Of a stretch of DNA of 64,000 nucleotides, positions 35,901 to 43,734 are shown piece after piece. Origin of the DNA: Spirochaetota bacterium (lineage in GTDB: Bacteria > Spirochaetota > UBA4802 > JAGODF01); contig JARKUF010000022.1 in assembly GCA_029974015.1 (NCBI GenBank), positions 124,001 through 188,000 of the forward strand, in the 5' to 3' direction. Below the pieces are notes generated by a model that saw only the letters and a list, made by a program, of their open reading frames with translations, did not search any database and was not told where the DNA came from. The translations under genes and the position numbers were made by a program. Numbering within the stretch: the stretch's first letter is position 1; every line of letters starts with the position of its first letter.

Positions 35901-35921
35901 GGCATACAGGTGGTGAAATGA
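29952..35921 (+). CDS. Bacterial alpha-2-macroglobulin (YfhM-like), membrane anchored
   Basis: A 1989-residue protease-trap protein. After a basic, helical N-terminal stretch it has one membrane helix near residues 58-76 (KIAICALPAAFLITVLTLM), then macroglobulin (MG) beta-sandwich domains. The thioester motif CLEQ is intact, with Cys1486 in NPYFCLEQR, followed by the alpha/alpha toroid thioester domain and the C-terminal receptor-like domain. It is longer than E. coli YfhM (1653 aa) and uses a transmembrane anchor rather than a lipobox. The start at 29952 has AGAGGTG six bases away; the open frame extends upstream over the cysM 5' end without family sequence. pbpC follows after 45 bases, the classical pairing, which points to a role in guarding the periplasm and aiding peptidoglycan repair. 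Confidence 0.93.
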   Translation: MIARMARFADRGKKAAGNLIRQILSWAQGNSKDWKSRIASIPRSLFGRFREMSTPSKIAICALPAAFLITVLTLMRTTSGQILVGNEAKQGPLPRTYDDSTLQIVQATPSGDISIGDLKKEIAVVFNHPVVPLAKLDTETKGVFTIQPKIPGQYRWYGSRVCAFVPKSAFTAGTTYRVEVPGGTRALNGKALAKTYGFEFRTPTLEVIEHSLLGSDYRYYYTRRIEYDQAFKLVFNFPVSLDILRKHLTITGKRSYAYRLSRPERPSQEFLTHPSNDSDHERVVQITPADRFGKDEEVRITISKNLKPTGGNRGMARDAVYTYRTYGPLEATLEGGVPKYFQDLWDYSIRFNNPVKNADIARLITFSPKAVYRGQTEGTSIFVRFSSWKLRPLEKYRVTISRNLNDSFGNSFRGEKSFQITLPPYRPSFHAESGHWSIEALMSQKLPVDITNLASVRVRAAPFSIEQVGKAIASHKYSILASTSGIKELNWNTGVSPSEAQRLGFDFSSYLDANKRGWIALQFSAVTPNYYNKPTETTYTQYIQSTDLGMTVKQGDTSSLVWVHSLTGGSPLKGVKVTAYDADKAIASGVTDSDGLCSLDTGALTKSYRSIFVAEKPSAVRDRAFVTATNHGVYMASLADYVESASAPHAGGEILFDRKLYRPGDEVRFKAVAALRRSGALAPFTPSEGTLKITVANSKGVTIFSKDYTPTDEGGADGALTLPADSPLGHYNIKAAAINRADKIIEGDISDTFQVEEFRPAAFSVETKGLRDAGVNQALDLLITGKYLFGAPMQSVRAVCTARRRAKALFVERFPEYFFGDEVLLESRQGTYDYYANYEGKTDLAGTLSWKVPLGPMRGTETDGLTISSPYDMEIEAKIIDVDDKSVTNTASCTVHAGNSIIGINPEDAYRNYRTPFTFNLVALDNGGNSAGPTEADLIIHREEIKSIQSQGPGGSRQAENIRTAKTVHESSMVLSGAPKKFTFTPGSPGSYILTVKERNGLAASRVRFYAFGGDFGGWGLYDEDVVKLIPDKTEYRPGDTARVLVQTPFPRARAIVTLERENVIWQKTMMLESDGKPISVPIKAEYLPNVYLSVMLITGRASGPASESERKKFFTDDLGAPRFKIGVVNLRVDNASKRARLEITTDREQYAPGDDVAVSITSEPHAEIALSVADRGVLDLVNYQFPDPIASLYRSWPLGVRAIENRRNLIPQLKYALKGNAPGGGDGDADAGFGGFHFDSEDGTRKDFRYTAFWGPRIKADGSGKASVRFTLPHNLTTFRVMALASAKGKYASAKKEFQVRRSVVVQPLMPRFIRPGDSLEVGTVVSNQTGFDADFDVSVKAPLLSFTGAATGEAKRTVRVPAGGAREVSFEVSLNVAAYGRARDDIKLRGPVEVKGTISCRAARGGRDDAKDSMTFSFPVLPHPPREAFTVAGFTDGKESEGIVIPESGEVLGGLGSLDIALSSTALTGLRNAFEFYATNPYFCLEQRASAYIAAISSGPLLEKFGYRAPSKKGYDFSAIKEIFLDDLHSFQNDDGGFNFWKGATPPRSDPYLTAYVSFVLQRAREHGHAFDRAIFNRALDYLVRYVQRPGKEYFHNTLENFSLIYQVLAGEGRNVGNLERFLLQNEKSLSLRAKGNLALGIADSRRVSRFDADADTKRLVEHFKNRMEIGTRSVSFREDSTITGGSAYYSGASTMGVLLRAFIKLEPKNPMIPKMVRYAVEDKSHRLWNESHGVGNLACALLAYSKRFESPGADFTGRVRLAGKTIAESRFRGDSDVIVTEKIPMEKLMSMASPKTVHPIEFERVGAKGRLYYAATLLYSPKLAAEEPRDEGIEIRREILALPEANTAGGKPAKAGVLKRGNIYLYRITVVNPRPRFHFLIDDALPSTMEPVQSSFATESASLDRFIREKRRGSHQYWWESGNDRYELRDDRVVITKDYLAPGIHEFYYAARAVVKGRATAPSAHAMPMYEPEVFGRTGGGIQVVK

Positions 35922-35966
35922 CCTCTTCTTTTGTATCTTCGAAGAGAGTGAGGTAGCGCTGAGAAC

Positions 35967-38234
35967 ATGGCCGGGGCATGGAAAAAAAACATCATCATCG
36001 GGCTTGCCCTCCTCCCCGCCTTCGCGGCGCTCATTTTTATCGCCCTTCCAATTCCGAGGGGTATTATCGACGGCTCCTCGGCGGTGTATCTCTCCGATGA
36101 AGGAGCGGTGTTACATGTGTCCCGTGAAAAGCGTTCCGGTGCATATCGTGAATGGATTTCACTGGAAGATACGCCTCCCCTTTTTGCGGAGATGGTCCTT
36201 TCAGCCGAGGACCGGCGGTTTCGTTACCATCCCGGCATTGACCCTGTCGCGATAGCCCGCGCTGCCCTGGTAAACCTCAGGGCCGGGCGAATCGTCTCCG
36301 GGGCCTCCACCATCACCCAGCAGACGGTGCGGCTTGTCTGGGCGGACTTCCTTCCGCGCAACAGATACCTCCGCAAAATATGTGAGCTTTTCCTGGCGCT
36401 TCGCCTTGAAGCGCATTATTCAAAGGACGAAATACTCGAGGCATACTTAAACCTTATACCCTTCCGAAACAACCGCATAGGAATCGCCGCGGCGTCGCGG
36501 GAGATGTTCGGCCGTGAAACACGGCATCTCACTCGGGAGGAAGGCGCGGCCATGGCGCTTTTTATCAGAAGGAGCGGGATGTCCCGTGACGCGTTCCTCA
36601 GGCGGTTTATCATATTTTACGGCTCGCTCATCGAGGGTCGGCTCATTCCCCCGCCTGATGGTCCGGTACAGGACATGGCGGAACAGCTTGCCGGTGCGCT
36701 TTTCGACGGGAAACGCGGCCCCGAAACCGCTGCCGCAACCCGTGTGGTAAACAGAACGCGGGAAGAACGGGCGGCGCCCCATTTTATAGACTGGTTCCGC
36801 ATGAAATTTCCGGAAGTCAGAGGACAGGTGAAGACCACCCTGTCCGCCAATCTAAATCGCAGGATTCTGGGCATACTCAGGCGTGAACTTCAAACCGTAG
36901 AAGAATACGGCGGGACAAATGGGGCGGTGATAGTCATAGAGCTTCCCCGGGACAGCCGTAAGCCACTCATCCTCAGGGCGATGGTGGGGTCTGTCGACTA
37001 TTACTCCGGGGAAGACGGACAGGTGAACGGCGCCCTCGCGGTACGCTCCGCCGGGAGCACCCTGAAACCCTTCATCTTCGCCCTTGCCATGGACCTCCTT
37101 GGAATACGGCCCTGGAGCACCGTTGAAGATAGGGAGATGGGCCTAAGGACTTTCGTGGATGGGGAAACCTTCCGTCCGCGAAATTACGACCTCCGGTACT
37201 GGGGCCCCATGACGGTGCGGGACGCCCTCGCAACATCTCGAAACATCCCCGCCGTCGACTTAATGCGAAAGTTAGGGGAAGGGACCTTCTACCGCTTCCT
37301 GAGCGACGCCGGGTTCGACCACCTCGTCCAGGGGCCTGATGTGCAGGGCCCTGGCATGGTCCTGGGGTCCGCAGGCGCCTCCCTCCTCCAGCTCTCCATT
37401 GTCTATGGCGCCCTGGCGGGAAATGGGGAATTGCGCCCTTTGAAAATCGGCTGCGATGAAAATGGAAACGCTATAACAGTGGGCGCCCGTCGCAGGCTCG
37501 TAAGCGAACGGTCGGCCCTCCTCATCACCCATATTCTGGCGGACCGGGAAGCAAGGCGGCGCGCTTTCGGGAAAAGGAACTTTCAGGATTTTCCGTTCGA
37601 TGTGGCTTCGAAAACCGGCACATCCAGCGATTACCGCGACGCCTGGATAATAGGTTACACTACTCGCCATATCGTGGGGGTGTGGGTGGGAGACTTTAGC
37701 GGAAAAAAAATGCGCGGTGTTTCGGGAGGCTGGGGGGCCGGACGGATTTTTCACCAGGTGATGCGCGACCTCGTCGGCAGTGAAAAACCCCGCTTCTCAT
37801 ATCCTTTGTCCTGGAAAAGGGTTTCGGTGTGCCGGGCCTCGGGAAGGCCCGCGGGCGTCCATTGTCCTCCATCGACGGAACTGCTTCCTGAAAACGAAAC
37901 CATTGAAGGCGCATGTCCGCTCCATGCCTTCCCCGGAGGCGCCCCGGCCCAAAATATCACGCCGTCATCGCCGGAGATTGTGGCCCCCCTGAACGGCGAA
38001 GTGTTTCTCCTCGACCCGCACCAAAGCGCCTCCACCCAGCAGGTGCCTCTGTCCATCCGCCTCCCCTCCTCTCCGGCGGGACAGAGCGTCCGGTACGCCG
38101 TAAACGGAGGGCCAAAGATTCCCGTTTCCGCAACTATCAGACGTCCTCTGCCTCTGGGGCCGGGCGCCCATACCGTGACTCTCTTCGTGGAAGGCGAAGC
38201 TGTCCAATCCGTGAGGTTTCAGGTGGTAAGGTAA
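35967..38234 (+). CDS. pbpC: Penicillin-binding protein 1C (PbpC)
   Basis: This bifunctional peptidoglycan synthase has 755 residues. An N-terminal membrane helix (about 5-25) precedes a GT51 glycosyltransferase domain with catalytic E81 in LSAEDRRFRYHPG and the STITQQTVR motif. The transpeptidase domain has the active-site S364 in AGSTLKPF, SRN at the second motif (SRNIPAV) and KTGTS. The last 120 residues form the BiPBP_C domain that marks PBP1C, with Cys pairs (VCRASGRPAGVHC) and PEIVAPLNGEVF. It sits 45 bases after the alpha-2-macroglobulin gene and almost certainly shares its transcript, as in Escherichia and many other diderms. Confidence 0.96.
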   Translation: MAGAWKKNIIIGLALLPAFAALIFIALPIPRGIIDGSSAVYLSDEGAVLHVSREKRSGAYREWISLEDTPPLFAEMVLSAEDRRFRYHPGIDPVAIARAALVNLRAGRIVSGASTITQQTVRLVWADFLPRNRYLRKICELFLALRLEAHYSKDEILEAYLNLIPFRNNRIGIAAASREMFGRETRHLTREEGAAMALFIRRSGMSRDAFLRRFIIFYGSLIEGRLIPPPDGPVQDMAEQLAGALFDGKRGPETAAATRVVNRTREERAAPHFIDWFRMKFPEVRGQVKTTLSANLNRRILGILRRELQTVEEYGGTNGAVIVIELPRDSRKPLILRAMVGSVDYYSGEDGQVNGALAVRSAGSTLKPFIFALAMDLLGIRPWSTVEDREMGLRTFVDGETFRPRNYDLRYWGPMTVRDALATSRNIPAVDLMRKLGEGTFYRFLSDAGFDHLVQGPDVQGPGMVLGSAGASLLQLSIVYGALAGNGELRPLKIGCDENGNAITVGARRRLVSERSALLITHILADREARRRAFGKRNFQDFPFDVASKTGTSSDYRDAWIIGYTTRHIVGVWVGDFSGKKMRGVSGGWGAGRIFHQVMRDLVGSEKPRFSYPLSWKRVSVCRASGRPAGVHCPPSTELLPENETIEGACPLHAFPGGAPAQNITPSSPEIVAPLNGEVFLLDPHQSASTQQVPLSIRLPSSPAGQSVRYAVNGGPKIPVSATIRRPLPLGPGAHTVTLFVEGEAVQSVRFQVVR

Positions 38235-38242
38235 ACGGGTGA

Positions 38243-39229
38243 TTATTCGTCCCCATCGTGCCTGAGGCGCTTCTCAACTTCCCGGGGATTTCTCTGAAAG
38301 TACCCATCAACCAGCCCGATCATCTCTCCGATGGAATGCTCCTTCCTAATTTCCGAGTAGAGGCTGTGGGAATGGAAGATATTTCCTGAAAAATAAAAGG
38401 AGAAGCGGTGCCCCCGGCTCCGGTGAAGATGTGCCGGGAGATATTCTTCTATATAGCGAAGCCCCTTGATGAATAGCCCGCGTATGTCTATTGTGATATC
38501 GCACTCCTCCCCCTTAGCCAGAGCATTGCACTGGAGGAATATCCAGGGCGATGCGACCGCCCCTCGGCCGATCATCACTCCGTCGCATCCGGTCTCTTTC
38601 ATCCTGGCTAATGCCCCTTTGGCCGTAACTATATCGCCATTACCCACAACGGGAAGGCCGACTGATTCTTTCAGGAGCCTCACCAGGTCCCACCTTGCCC
38701 GCCGCGTATAACGGAGCTTCGCGTAGCGCGGATGAAGGACGATGTAGTCCGCTCCCTCGTCCCTCAGCATCCCGGCGAAGCGCACCAGGGCCGCCTCATC
38801 GTCCCTGTCGTAGCCCGAGCGCATTTTCACAGAAAGTGGAAGTTGTGTAGCACGCCGACACGCCCGGACGATTCGGGCCGCGCGCCTTTCGTCGAGAAGG
38901 AGGGCTGCGCCATGGCCTTTTTTCATCATCTTGCTAACCGGACAGCCCATGTTGATGTTGATACCCAGGGGGCCGTTTCCAGAAAGAATGCGGCATGCTT
39001 CCGCCATGACTTCCGCATCCCCTCCCTCGATCTGGTAGATGAAGTGGCCGTCGAAGGGGAAGCGCGCCGTCATGCAGTCATTGTGGAAGCCACCGGAGAC
39101 AATCGCTCCGGCGGATAGCATTTCCGAGTGGAGCACTACCCTATCGTCGAACTCGGTGATGAGGCGCCTCAGGGCCGGCGTGGTTATTTCCGCCATGGGA
39201 GCGAGGAAAAAAAGGGAGGGGAATTTCAT
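38243..39229 (-). CDS. tRNA-dihydrouridine synthase (Dus family)
   Basis: This FMN enzyme reduces uridines in the tRNA D-loop. The 328-residue protein has the start LFFLAPMAEITTPALRRL, the catalytic Cys in NMGCPVSKMMKKGHGAAL, the substrate Lys/Arg segment PLSVKMRSGYD, HPR in VLHPRYAKLRY, and the FMN phosphate site VVGNGDIVTA and MIGRGAVASPW. Which Dus subfamily cannot be fixed; HPRYA differs from the usual HGRTR/HGR, which may indicate altered tRNA contacts. It is the last gene of the five-gene minus-strand operon: its ATG overlaps the preceding stop by four bases (ATGA). That is an unusual companion for amidoligase genes. Confidence 0.9.
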   Translation of the reverse strand: MKFPSLFFLAPMAEITTPALRRLITEFDDRVVLHSEMLSAGAIVSGGFHNDCMTARFPFDGHFIYQIEGGDAEVMAEACRILSGNGPLGININMGCPVSKMMKKGHGAALLLDERRAARIVRACRRATQLPLSVKMRSGYDRDDEAALVRFAGMLRDEGADYIVLHPRYAKLRYTRRARWDLVRLLKESVGLPVVGNGDIVTAKGALARMKETGCDGVMIGRGAVASPWIFLQCNALAKGEECDITIDIRGLFIKGLRYIEEYLPAHLHRSRGHRFSFYFSGNIFHSHSLYSEIRKEHSIGEMIGLVDGYFQRNPREVEKRLRHDGDE

Positions 39230-39870
39230 CGCGGCACCTTACCGAGGAGGGCCTGGTTCGCCTCGAACTCGATCCCCAGATACGATTCCCCGGGAAAAGT
39301 TTTTCGCAGGTGCGTGGTAAACCCGTCCGAGGTACCCCTGTAGGGGCGGTTCATACCAATCCTAATGCCCGGCATTTCCTTCTTGATGAGAAATGACAGT
39401 CGGCGGCAGAATTCCTTCTCCAGGGCGCGTGCCGGGTCGTACAGGAGACCAATATCGCAGTCACGGATTTTTCCATCCAGCACCGGAGTGAAACTATGTA
39501 TCGAAAGATGCACCGCTGCGTTCCCTGCTACAATCACCGCTTCTATCGCTCTCCTGACCTTCTCCCTGTACGGTTCGTAGTATCGGGACAGTATCTTCCG
39601 TCGCTCTCTTTCATCGAGCCGGCGCGTAATTTCAGAAAAGAGGCCCCTGCCGCCCGGGGAGCGGTTGCAGTCCACCAGAAGGCGCGAAGTTTCCGTGTAG
39701 TAAAGAGGACTACCAATGGTCCGCGAGAGGGCCTTCGCCAGGTCAAGGGCGCCAAGGTCGTAGCCTTGGTGACTTTCAAGGAGTTTCTTTTTCCCACTGA
39801 AAAGCCCCGCATAAGGCCGGGGAATGCGGTTTCCCCCATGCTCACAGGTAATGAGGATGCGGAAATTCAA
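39226..39870 (-). CDS. N-formylglutamate amidohydrolase-like protein
   Basis: A 214-residue hydrolase of the HutG/FGase family, zinc dependent in known members. It has LITCEHGGNRIP at the start (metal-binding Glu and His), SRLLVDCNRSPG, a SIHSFTPVLDG stretch with a likely ligand His, and DIGLLYDP. Known members split formate from N-formylglutamate in histidine degradation; none of the hut genes are here. It sits between a GCS2-type ligase and Dus with four-base overlaps, so it more likely cuts an amide bond made by the ligases of this operon. The start is a TTG at 39870 overlapping the GCS2 stop (TTGA), with GAGG about ten bases before it. Confidence 0.82.
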   Translation of the reverse strand: MNFRILITCEHGGNRIPRPYAGLFSGKKKLLESHQGYDLGALDLAKALSRTIGSPLYYTETSRLLVDCNRSPGGRGLFSEITRRLDERERRKILSRYYEPYREKVRRAIEAVIVAGNAAVHLSIHSFTPVLDGKIRDCDIGLLYDPARALEKEFCRRLSFLIKKEMPGIRIGMNRPYRGTSDGFTTHLRKTFPGESYLGIEFEANQALLGKVPR

Positions 39871-41105
39871 GGCAAATATGCCTCGTTGCGGGCAAGTCTA
39901 CGTGCAAGGTCTCTATAGACCCCGGCGATATCTTCCCGGGAAGAGCTGCCGCGGCATCCCTCGATGATCCTCGCCGAGAGGGTGCCCTTCTCCGTAATCA
40001 GCTCCAGACGCGGACGAAACGAACGCAGCTCCGCATAGTGTTCCATCAGGGACTCGATTAAAAGGCGCCAAACCATCGACGCTCTCCTCGGTTTTCCGCC
40101 GAGGCCGAAAACGCTTAAATACTCGCCCTCATCGATAATCGTCTCTCCGCCGCTTCTGGCCGTCTTTTTGAGGATGGAGTCTAACATTTCCGTGGAGAGA
40201 CTGCGTAACGCCCGGGGCGGGCAGAAAAAGCCCTCGGTCAAACCCCTGGCCAGAAAAAACACCGCCGCCGCCACGGCGGAATCCATTGATGGACATTCCT
40301 GGGTATCTATCAGGCGTATCTCAATGGAGTTGCGCTCGAAGCGGGCGATGGCGCCCCTTGAATTCAACCATTCTCCCTTCAGAATTTCATCGGGATCGTA
40401 CGGTGCAATGTCTCCATACATCGGTTCGAGAATCTGCTCCACGTATTCCTTCATGTCGAATACGCCTTCTGGAATGACGGTGCCGGCAATTGAAGGAATT
40501 GCCGACTGGTTGGTCCTGTACGCCTCGATTCTAGTATCCGCATATCCTGTGGGGGCCCCGTCGACGACGGGGGAACTTGCCGCCAGGGCCGGAATGAGGG
40601 GAAGCAGGGCGCGCACGGCGCCGTGGAGAAGGCCAAACTCTCGATTGTCCCCGAAGGGCAGATTTAAATGGAGGCTCTGGAGATTGGCCCATCCGTGCCT
40701 CCGGCAGTCGAAGATCCGGTCATAGGCAGCATAAATCTCCCGTAACTCATGGTCCCACAGGACCGTCTCCCGCCGCGGGTCCATAAAGGGGTGCATAGCC
40801 GACGGCAGCAGCATGGCGCCCAGGGGCTCCAGCAGCGCGTTCATCTTCCCGACGCCGCCTGTGAAAATCGCTTCGATATCGCCAAAGTCAGCCACGGGGC
40901 CGACGGTCTTCAACTCTACCAGGTGCTTCACAAGCTCGTTGGAAACGCCCAGAGGGCCATCCTCAAGCTCGGTCACTACCCCCCCTCCGGAATCCCGCAG
41001 CAGGCGGTCGGACCAGGGACATACATCGAGGCTTTGCCGGTCGACTATCATATACTCTATTTCGACTCCGGCCCCCTGAAAGAGCCGAAGAGTTTGCGTT
41101 TCCAT
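39867..41105 (-). CDS. GCS2-family carboxylate-amine ligase
   Basis: A 412-residue member of the glutamate-cysteine ligase family 2 (YbdK group), which forms a gamma-glutamyl or similar amide with ATP. Visible features are the early GVEIEYM motif, HLVELKTVGP, the LHLNLPFGDNREF stretch (nucleotide/metal site), and ARFERNSIEIRLIDTQECPSMD, the Arg/Glu core of the fold. It has no signal or membrane segment. The ATG at 41105 overlaps the stop of the ATP-grasp gene (TGATG), and the TGA of this gene overlaps the next start. Neighbouring ligase, peptidase and amidohydrolase genes suggest it adds an amino acid to a metabolite or peptide; simple glutathione synthesis is less likely. Confidence 0.88.
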   Translation of the reverse strand: METQTLRLFQGAGVEIEYMIVDRQSLDVCPWSDRLLRDSGGGVVTELEDGPLGVSNELVKHLVELKTVGPVADFGDIEAIFTGGVGKMNALLEPLGAMLLPSAMHPFMDPRRETVLWDHELREIYAAYDRIFDCRRHGWANLQSLHLNLPFGDNREFGLLHGAVRALLPLIPALAASSPVVDGAPTGYADTRIEAYRTNQSAIPSIAGTVIPEGVFDMKEYVEQILEPMYGDIAPYDPDEILKGEWLNSRGAIARFERNSIEIRLIDTQECPSMDSAVAAAVFFLARGLTEGFFCPPRALRSLSTEMLDSILKKTARSGGETIIDEGEYLSVFGLGGKPRRASMVWRLLIESLMEHYAELRSFRPRLELITEKGTLSARIIEGCRGSSSREDIAGVYRDLARRLARNEAYLP

Positions 41106-42571
41106 CAACTCCTCCAGGCCATCTTCTTTTTTATTCGTTCAAAAAAAACCTGCATAATTTTATTATAAAGCTCGTCCCGACTGATCCGGTCCTCGATTCC
41201 CGTCTCAACATTGGGATTGTCGTTCACCTCTATTACATAGCACCGGCGCCCGATCGTCTTCAGGTCCACACCGTATAACCCGTCTCCCACCAGGTTCGCC
41301 GCCCTGAGGGCCGTCTTCACCACCTGGGACGGCGCCTCGTGTATATGCAAGGAGTCCCATTTCCCGTATCGTCGGCTCCCCGTTGCCTCCCAGTTCATGA
41401 TCTGCCAGTGGTCCGCCGCCATGTAGTACCGGCACACGAATAGTATCTCCCTGTCGATGATCCCTACGCGCCAGTCGAACTCCGTGGGCATGTACTCCTG
41501 CGCGATGATGAGGTCTGATTTTTCCAGGAGGGCCGACGCGGTCCTCAAAAATTCTTTATTATCGCCTACCTTTTTCACCCCCTTTGAGTAGGCGCTGTCG
41601 GGCTCCTTTAGAATGAGAGGATACTCCATGGTCTCGGCCACCTTCTCCATCCCTTCCCGGCCAAAGACCGTAGTTCGGGGCGTCGGAATGTTGTTGTGGC
41701 TCATGAGTTCTGCCAGGTAGACCTTGTTGGAGCACCTCAGTATAGACTCCGGGTCGTCTATCACCACAAGCCCCTCGGCCTGGGCCCGCTGGGCAAAGCG
41801 GAAGGTGTGATGGTTCACGCTTGTGGTCTCCCGGATGAATAAGGCGTTGAACTCCGGAATACGGTGATAGTCCTCCTTGTCGATGAGGTCCACGTTGAAC
41901 CCGGTTTTCTCCGCCGACTTGACGAACTGTTTTATTGCTTTTTCATTTGATGGCGGTTCGATTTCCCCGGGATTCACCAGAATCGCCATGTCGTAAGGGG
42001 CGTGGCGGCGCCGACGTTTCGAGTAAATTGACCGTGAGAAATAACCCTGGGCGAACTCGAAGATGGAGGGAAAATGCTCTTCCGGCACGTCTTTCAATGA
42101 GATAAGCTGGATGCGCTGTATGCGCCAGCGGCCGTCGCGCCGGGCGAAGGACGCCCTAAGGAGCGGGGCGAGGAAGAGCTTGAATATCCGCTGTCCCAGC
42201 TCATCGTACCTGCGGGCCGGGTTCTTCCCGAAATAGATGCTGAGAACGAACTCATTGGACTTCAGAGGGGCCAGGGTCCGTTCCACATCCTCATCCAGGT
42301 CCTCTGCGATGATCCTCACAAGGTTCGGGGACTTCATCTCCTGGATGATGGAGATGCCGGGGAAGGCCCTGTGCCCCCGGGCCGACGCCAGGAGGGAGAC
42401 GTAATATCCCATGCTCTGGTAACGATAGGAACGGCAGATGTTGAAGACCTTGGTGCCCTTGCTGTTGATATAGTCACTCCCGAGAAGGTAGTCACGGGCC
42501 GTCACAACGTCGATTCCCGGGATTTCAAGCTGCCAGTCTTTTAGATTATTGACAACGATCAGGTTAGCCAT
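41105..42571 (-). CDS. RimK-like ATP-grasp ligase with N-terminal RLAN domain
   Basis: A 488-residue amidoligase. The first 190 residues match the RLAN region (RimK-like ATP-grasp N-terminal), beginning LIVVNNLKDW and containing DYLLGSDYI. The ATP-grasp core follows (about 210-480): LILKEPDSAYSKGVKKV as the nucleotide Lys loop, then IAQEYMPTEFDWRVGI, and the metal-binding VIEVNDNPNVETGIED at the end. Ligases of this group join amino groups to a carboxylate, as RimK does to ribosomal protein S6. ATG at 42571 is preferred to a TTG four codons earlier. It overlaps the C39-like gene by 8 bases and the next by 3. Substrate unknown. Confidence 0.9.
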   Translation of the reverse strand: MANLIVVNNLKDWQLEIPGIDVVTARDYLLGSDYINSKGTKVFNICRSYRYQSMGYYVSLLASARGHRAFPGISIIQEMKSPNLVRIIAEDLDEDVERTLAPLKSNEFVLSIYFGKNPARRYDELGQRIFKLFLAPLLRASFARRDGRWRIQRIQLISLKDVPEEHFPSIFEFAQGYFSRSIYSKRRRRHAPYDMAILVNPGEIEPPSNEKAIKQFVKSAEKTGFNVDLIDKEDYHRIPEFNALFIRETTSVNHHTFRFAQRAQAEGLVVIDDPESILRCSNKVYLAELMSHNNIPTPRTTVFGREGMEKVAETMEYPLILKEPDSAYSKGVKKVGDNKEFLRTASALLEKSDLIIAQEYMPTEFDWRVGIIDREILFVCRYYMAADHWQIMNWEATGSRRYGKWDSLHIHEAPSQVVKTALRAANLVGDGLYGVDLKTIGRRCYVIEVNDNPNVETGIEDRISRDELYNKIMQVFFERIKKKMAWRS

Positions 42572-43277
42572 GGCGCCCCGCAATATCCCTCTGTATCACC
42601 AGGAGGTTCGAGTCATAGGTGAGAATGCCAAGAAGGATGGAGTGAATAAGCCGGTTTATTCCCACATGGTAATAGTTATCATGGGATATGGGGTTTTTCC
42701 GATACGGATCAGCGACGAGCACCCTTCGGCTCCGCAGATCGTAACGGCTCGCCACGACGAAGTGTCCCGACGGTTCTCCCAAGATATCGTCGTATTCGTT
42801 GGTGGCGACGATCTCACGCGGGGACCCGTAAAGATAGGTGGCGCTCAGGCCCGAGAGGATTGGGATGGCCCTGGTTAGAAATTTTTTTAGAAGGCTGATC
42901 GAGATGTCCCGATATTCGATTTTACCGCCCCTGTCCAGGAATTCCAAGTATCCGTCAGTAGCCAGGCGTAATTTCCCATGGGGCTTACACTGCGCCTGTC
43001 GGTAAAGGCGCTCCGCCAGGTCCACGCCGGAACGAAACCATGTGGGGTCAAAGAGTTGGAGGTTGTAGGTATAGATTGTGGCGCTGTATCCCCGTTTCAG
43101 GGCATGAATCCCCAAAAACACCGCCAAAGTCCCGCCTTCGTCGAGGCCCTTCACTTCCTTGATCACCTGGAAGAGAGGAATGTCATCGCCGTAATAGTTA
43201 TAGACCGCGTGGAGGCATGTAGGCCCGCAGGTGGTGTCGTCGGGCTGAGGAAGGATTTGCAGGGATTTTTTCATCAT
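42564..43277 (-). CDS. C39-like papain-fold peptidase
   Basis: A 237-residue protein like the peptidase_C39 family. The predicted nucleophile Cys is in DDTTCGPTCLHAVYNYYG near residue 17, the His in EPSGHFVVAS near 178, and the Asp/Asn partner in VADPYRK. No membrane or ABC part is fused, unlike bacteriocin exporters. It is the first gene of the operon; the next gene starts within its last codons. Such peptidases occur beside RimK-like and GCS2 ligases in other bacteria, where they may trim or hydrolyse a tagged peptide. No clear ribosome site is seen before its ATG, so the operon promoter lies in the 457-base gap upstream. Confidence 0.82.
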   Translation of the reverse strand: MMKKSLQILPQPDDTTCGPTCLHAVYNYYGDDIPLFQVIKEVKGLDEGGTLAVFLGIHALKRGYSATIYTYNLQLFDPTWFRSGVDLAERLYRQAQCKPHGKLRLATDGYLEFLDRGGKIEYRDISISLLKKFLTRAIPILSGLSATYLYGSPREIVATNEYDDILGEPSGHFVVASRYDLRSRRVLVADPYRKNPISHDNYYHVGINRLIHSILLGILTYDSNLLVIQRDIAGRHG

Positions 43278-43734
43278 GCGCTACATTTACATTGAAAACA
43301 ATCAGGATACAACTACAATTTGTTTCGGCCCCGATTTCTCACCCCATTTTTTTCTTTCCGGCATGGAATGGTTTTAATGTTTCTATAGTTGTATTATGGC
43401 CTTTCAACTTAAAAAGGCCATTCCCTGTTATCCACTTCAATACACCCCCCAATACATAAATGCCGCCCTCCCCCCTGTTTCATGCTTCCCATGGCCGCGC
43501 CGACGCGTGCTCTTCAATTGGATTTTTTAGAAAAGCAGGCCCTTAAGCCTTACAGCACAGGCGCAAAGCTGTGACTCTCCCCCTTTTTTTGATGACTTTT
43601 TATTCATGAAATTTAAAAATGTGATAAATGTCCCAAAGGCCCTGCGATAATTATTTATTGCAAGCGAGAATACAAGCTGCCCTGCCGGGCCCAATGGGGC
43701 TATTTTTAAATGTTGGTTTTCACCTTTTTGGGAC
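43278..43734. other. Intergenic region between the ligase operon and the TauE gene
   Basis: About 457 bases without a supported gene; the ligase operon and TauE gene diverge here, so promoters for both should lie inside. It contains an inverted repeat ATGGCCTTT...AAAAGGCCAT near 43396-43420 within a longer GGAATGG/CCATTCC pair. A 69-codon minus-strand frame at its right end is AT-rich, has no ribosome site and overlaps the TauE start; it is not called. Confidence 0.4.
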
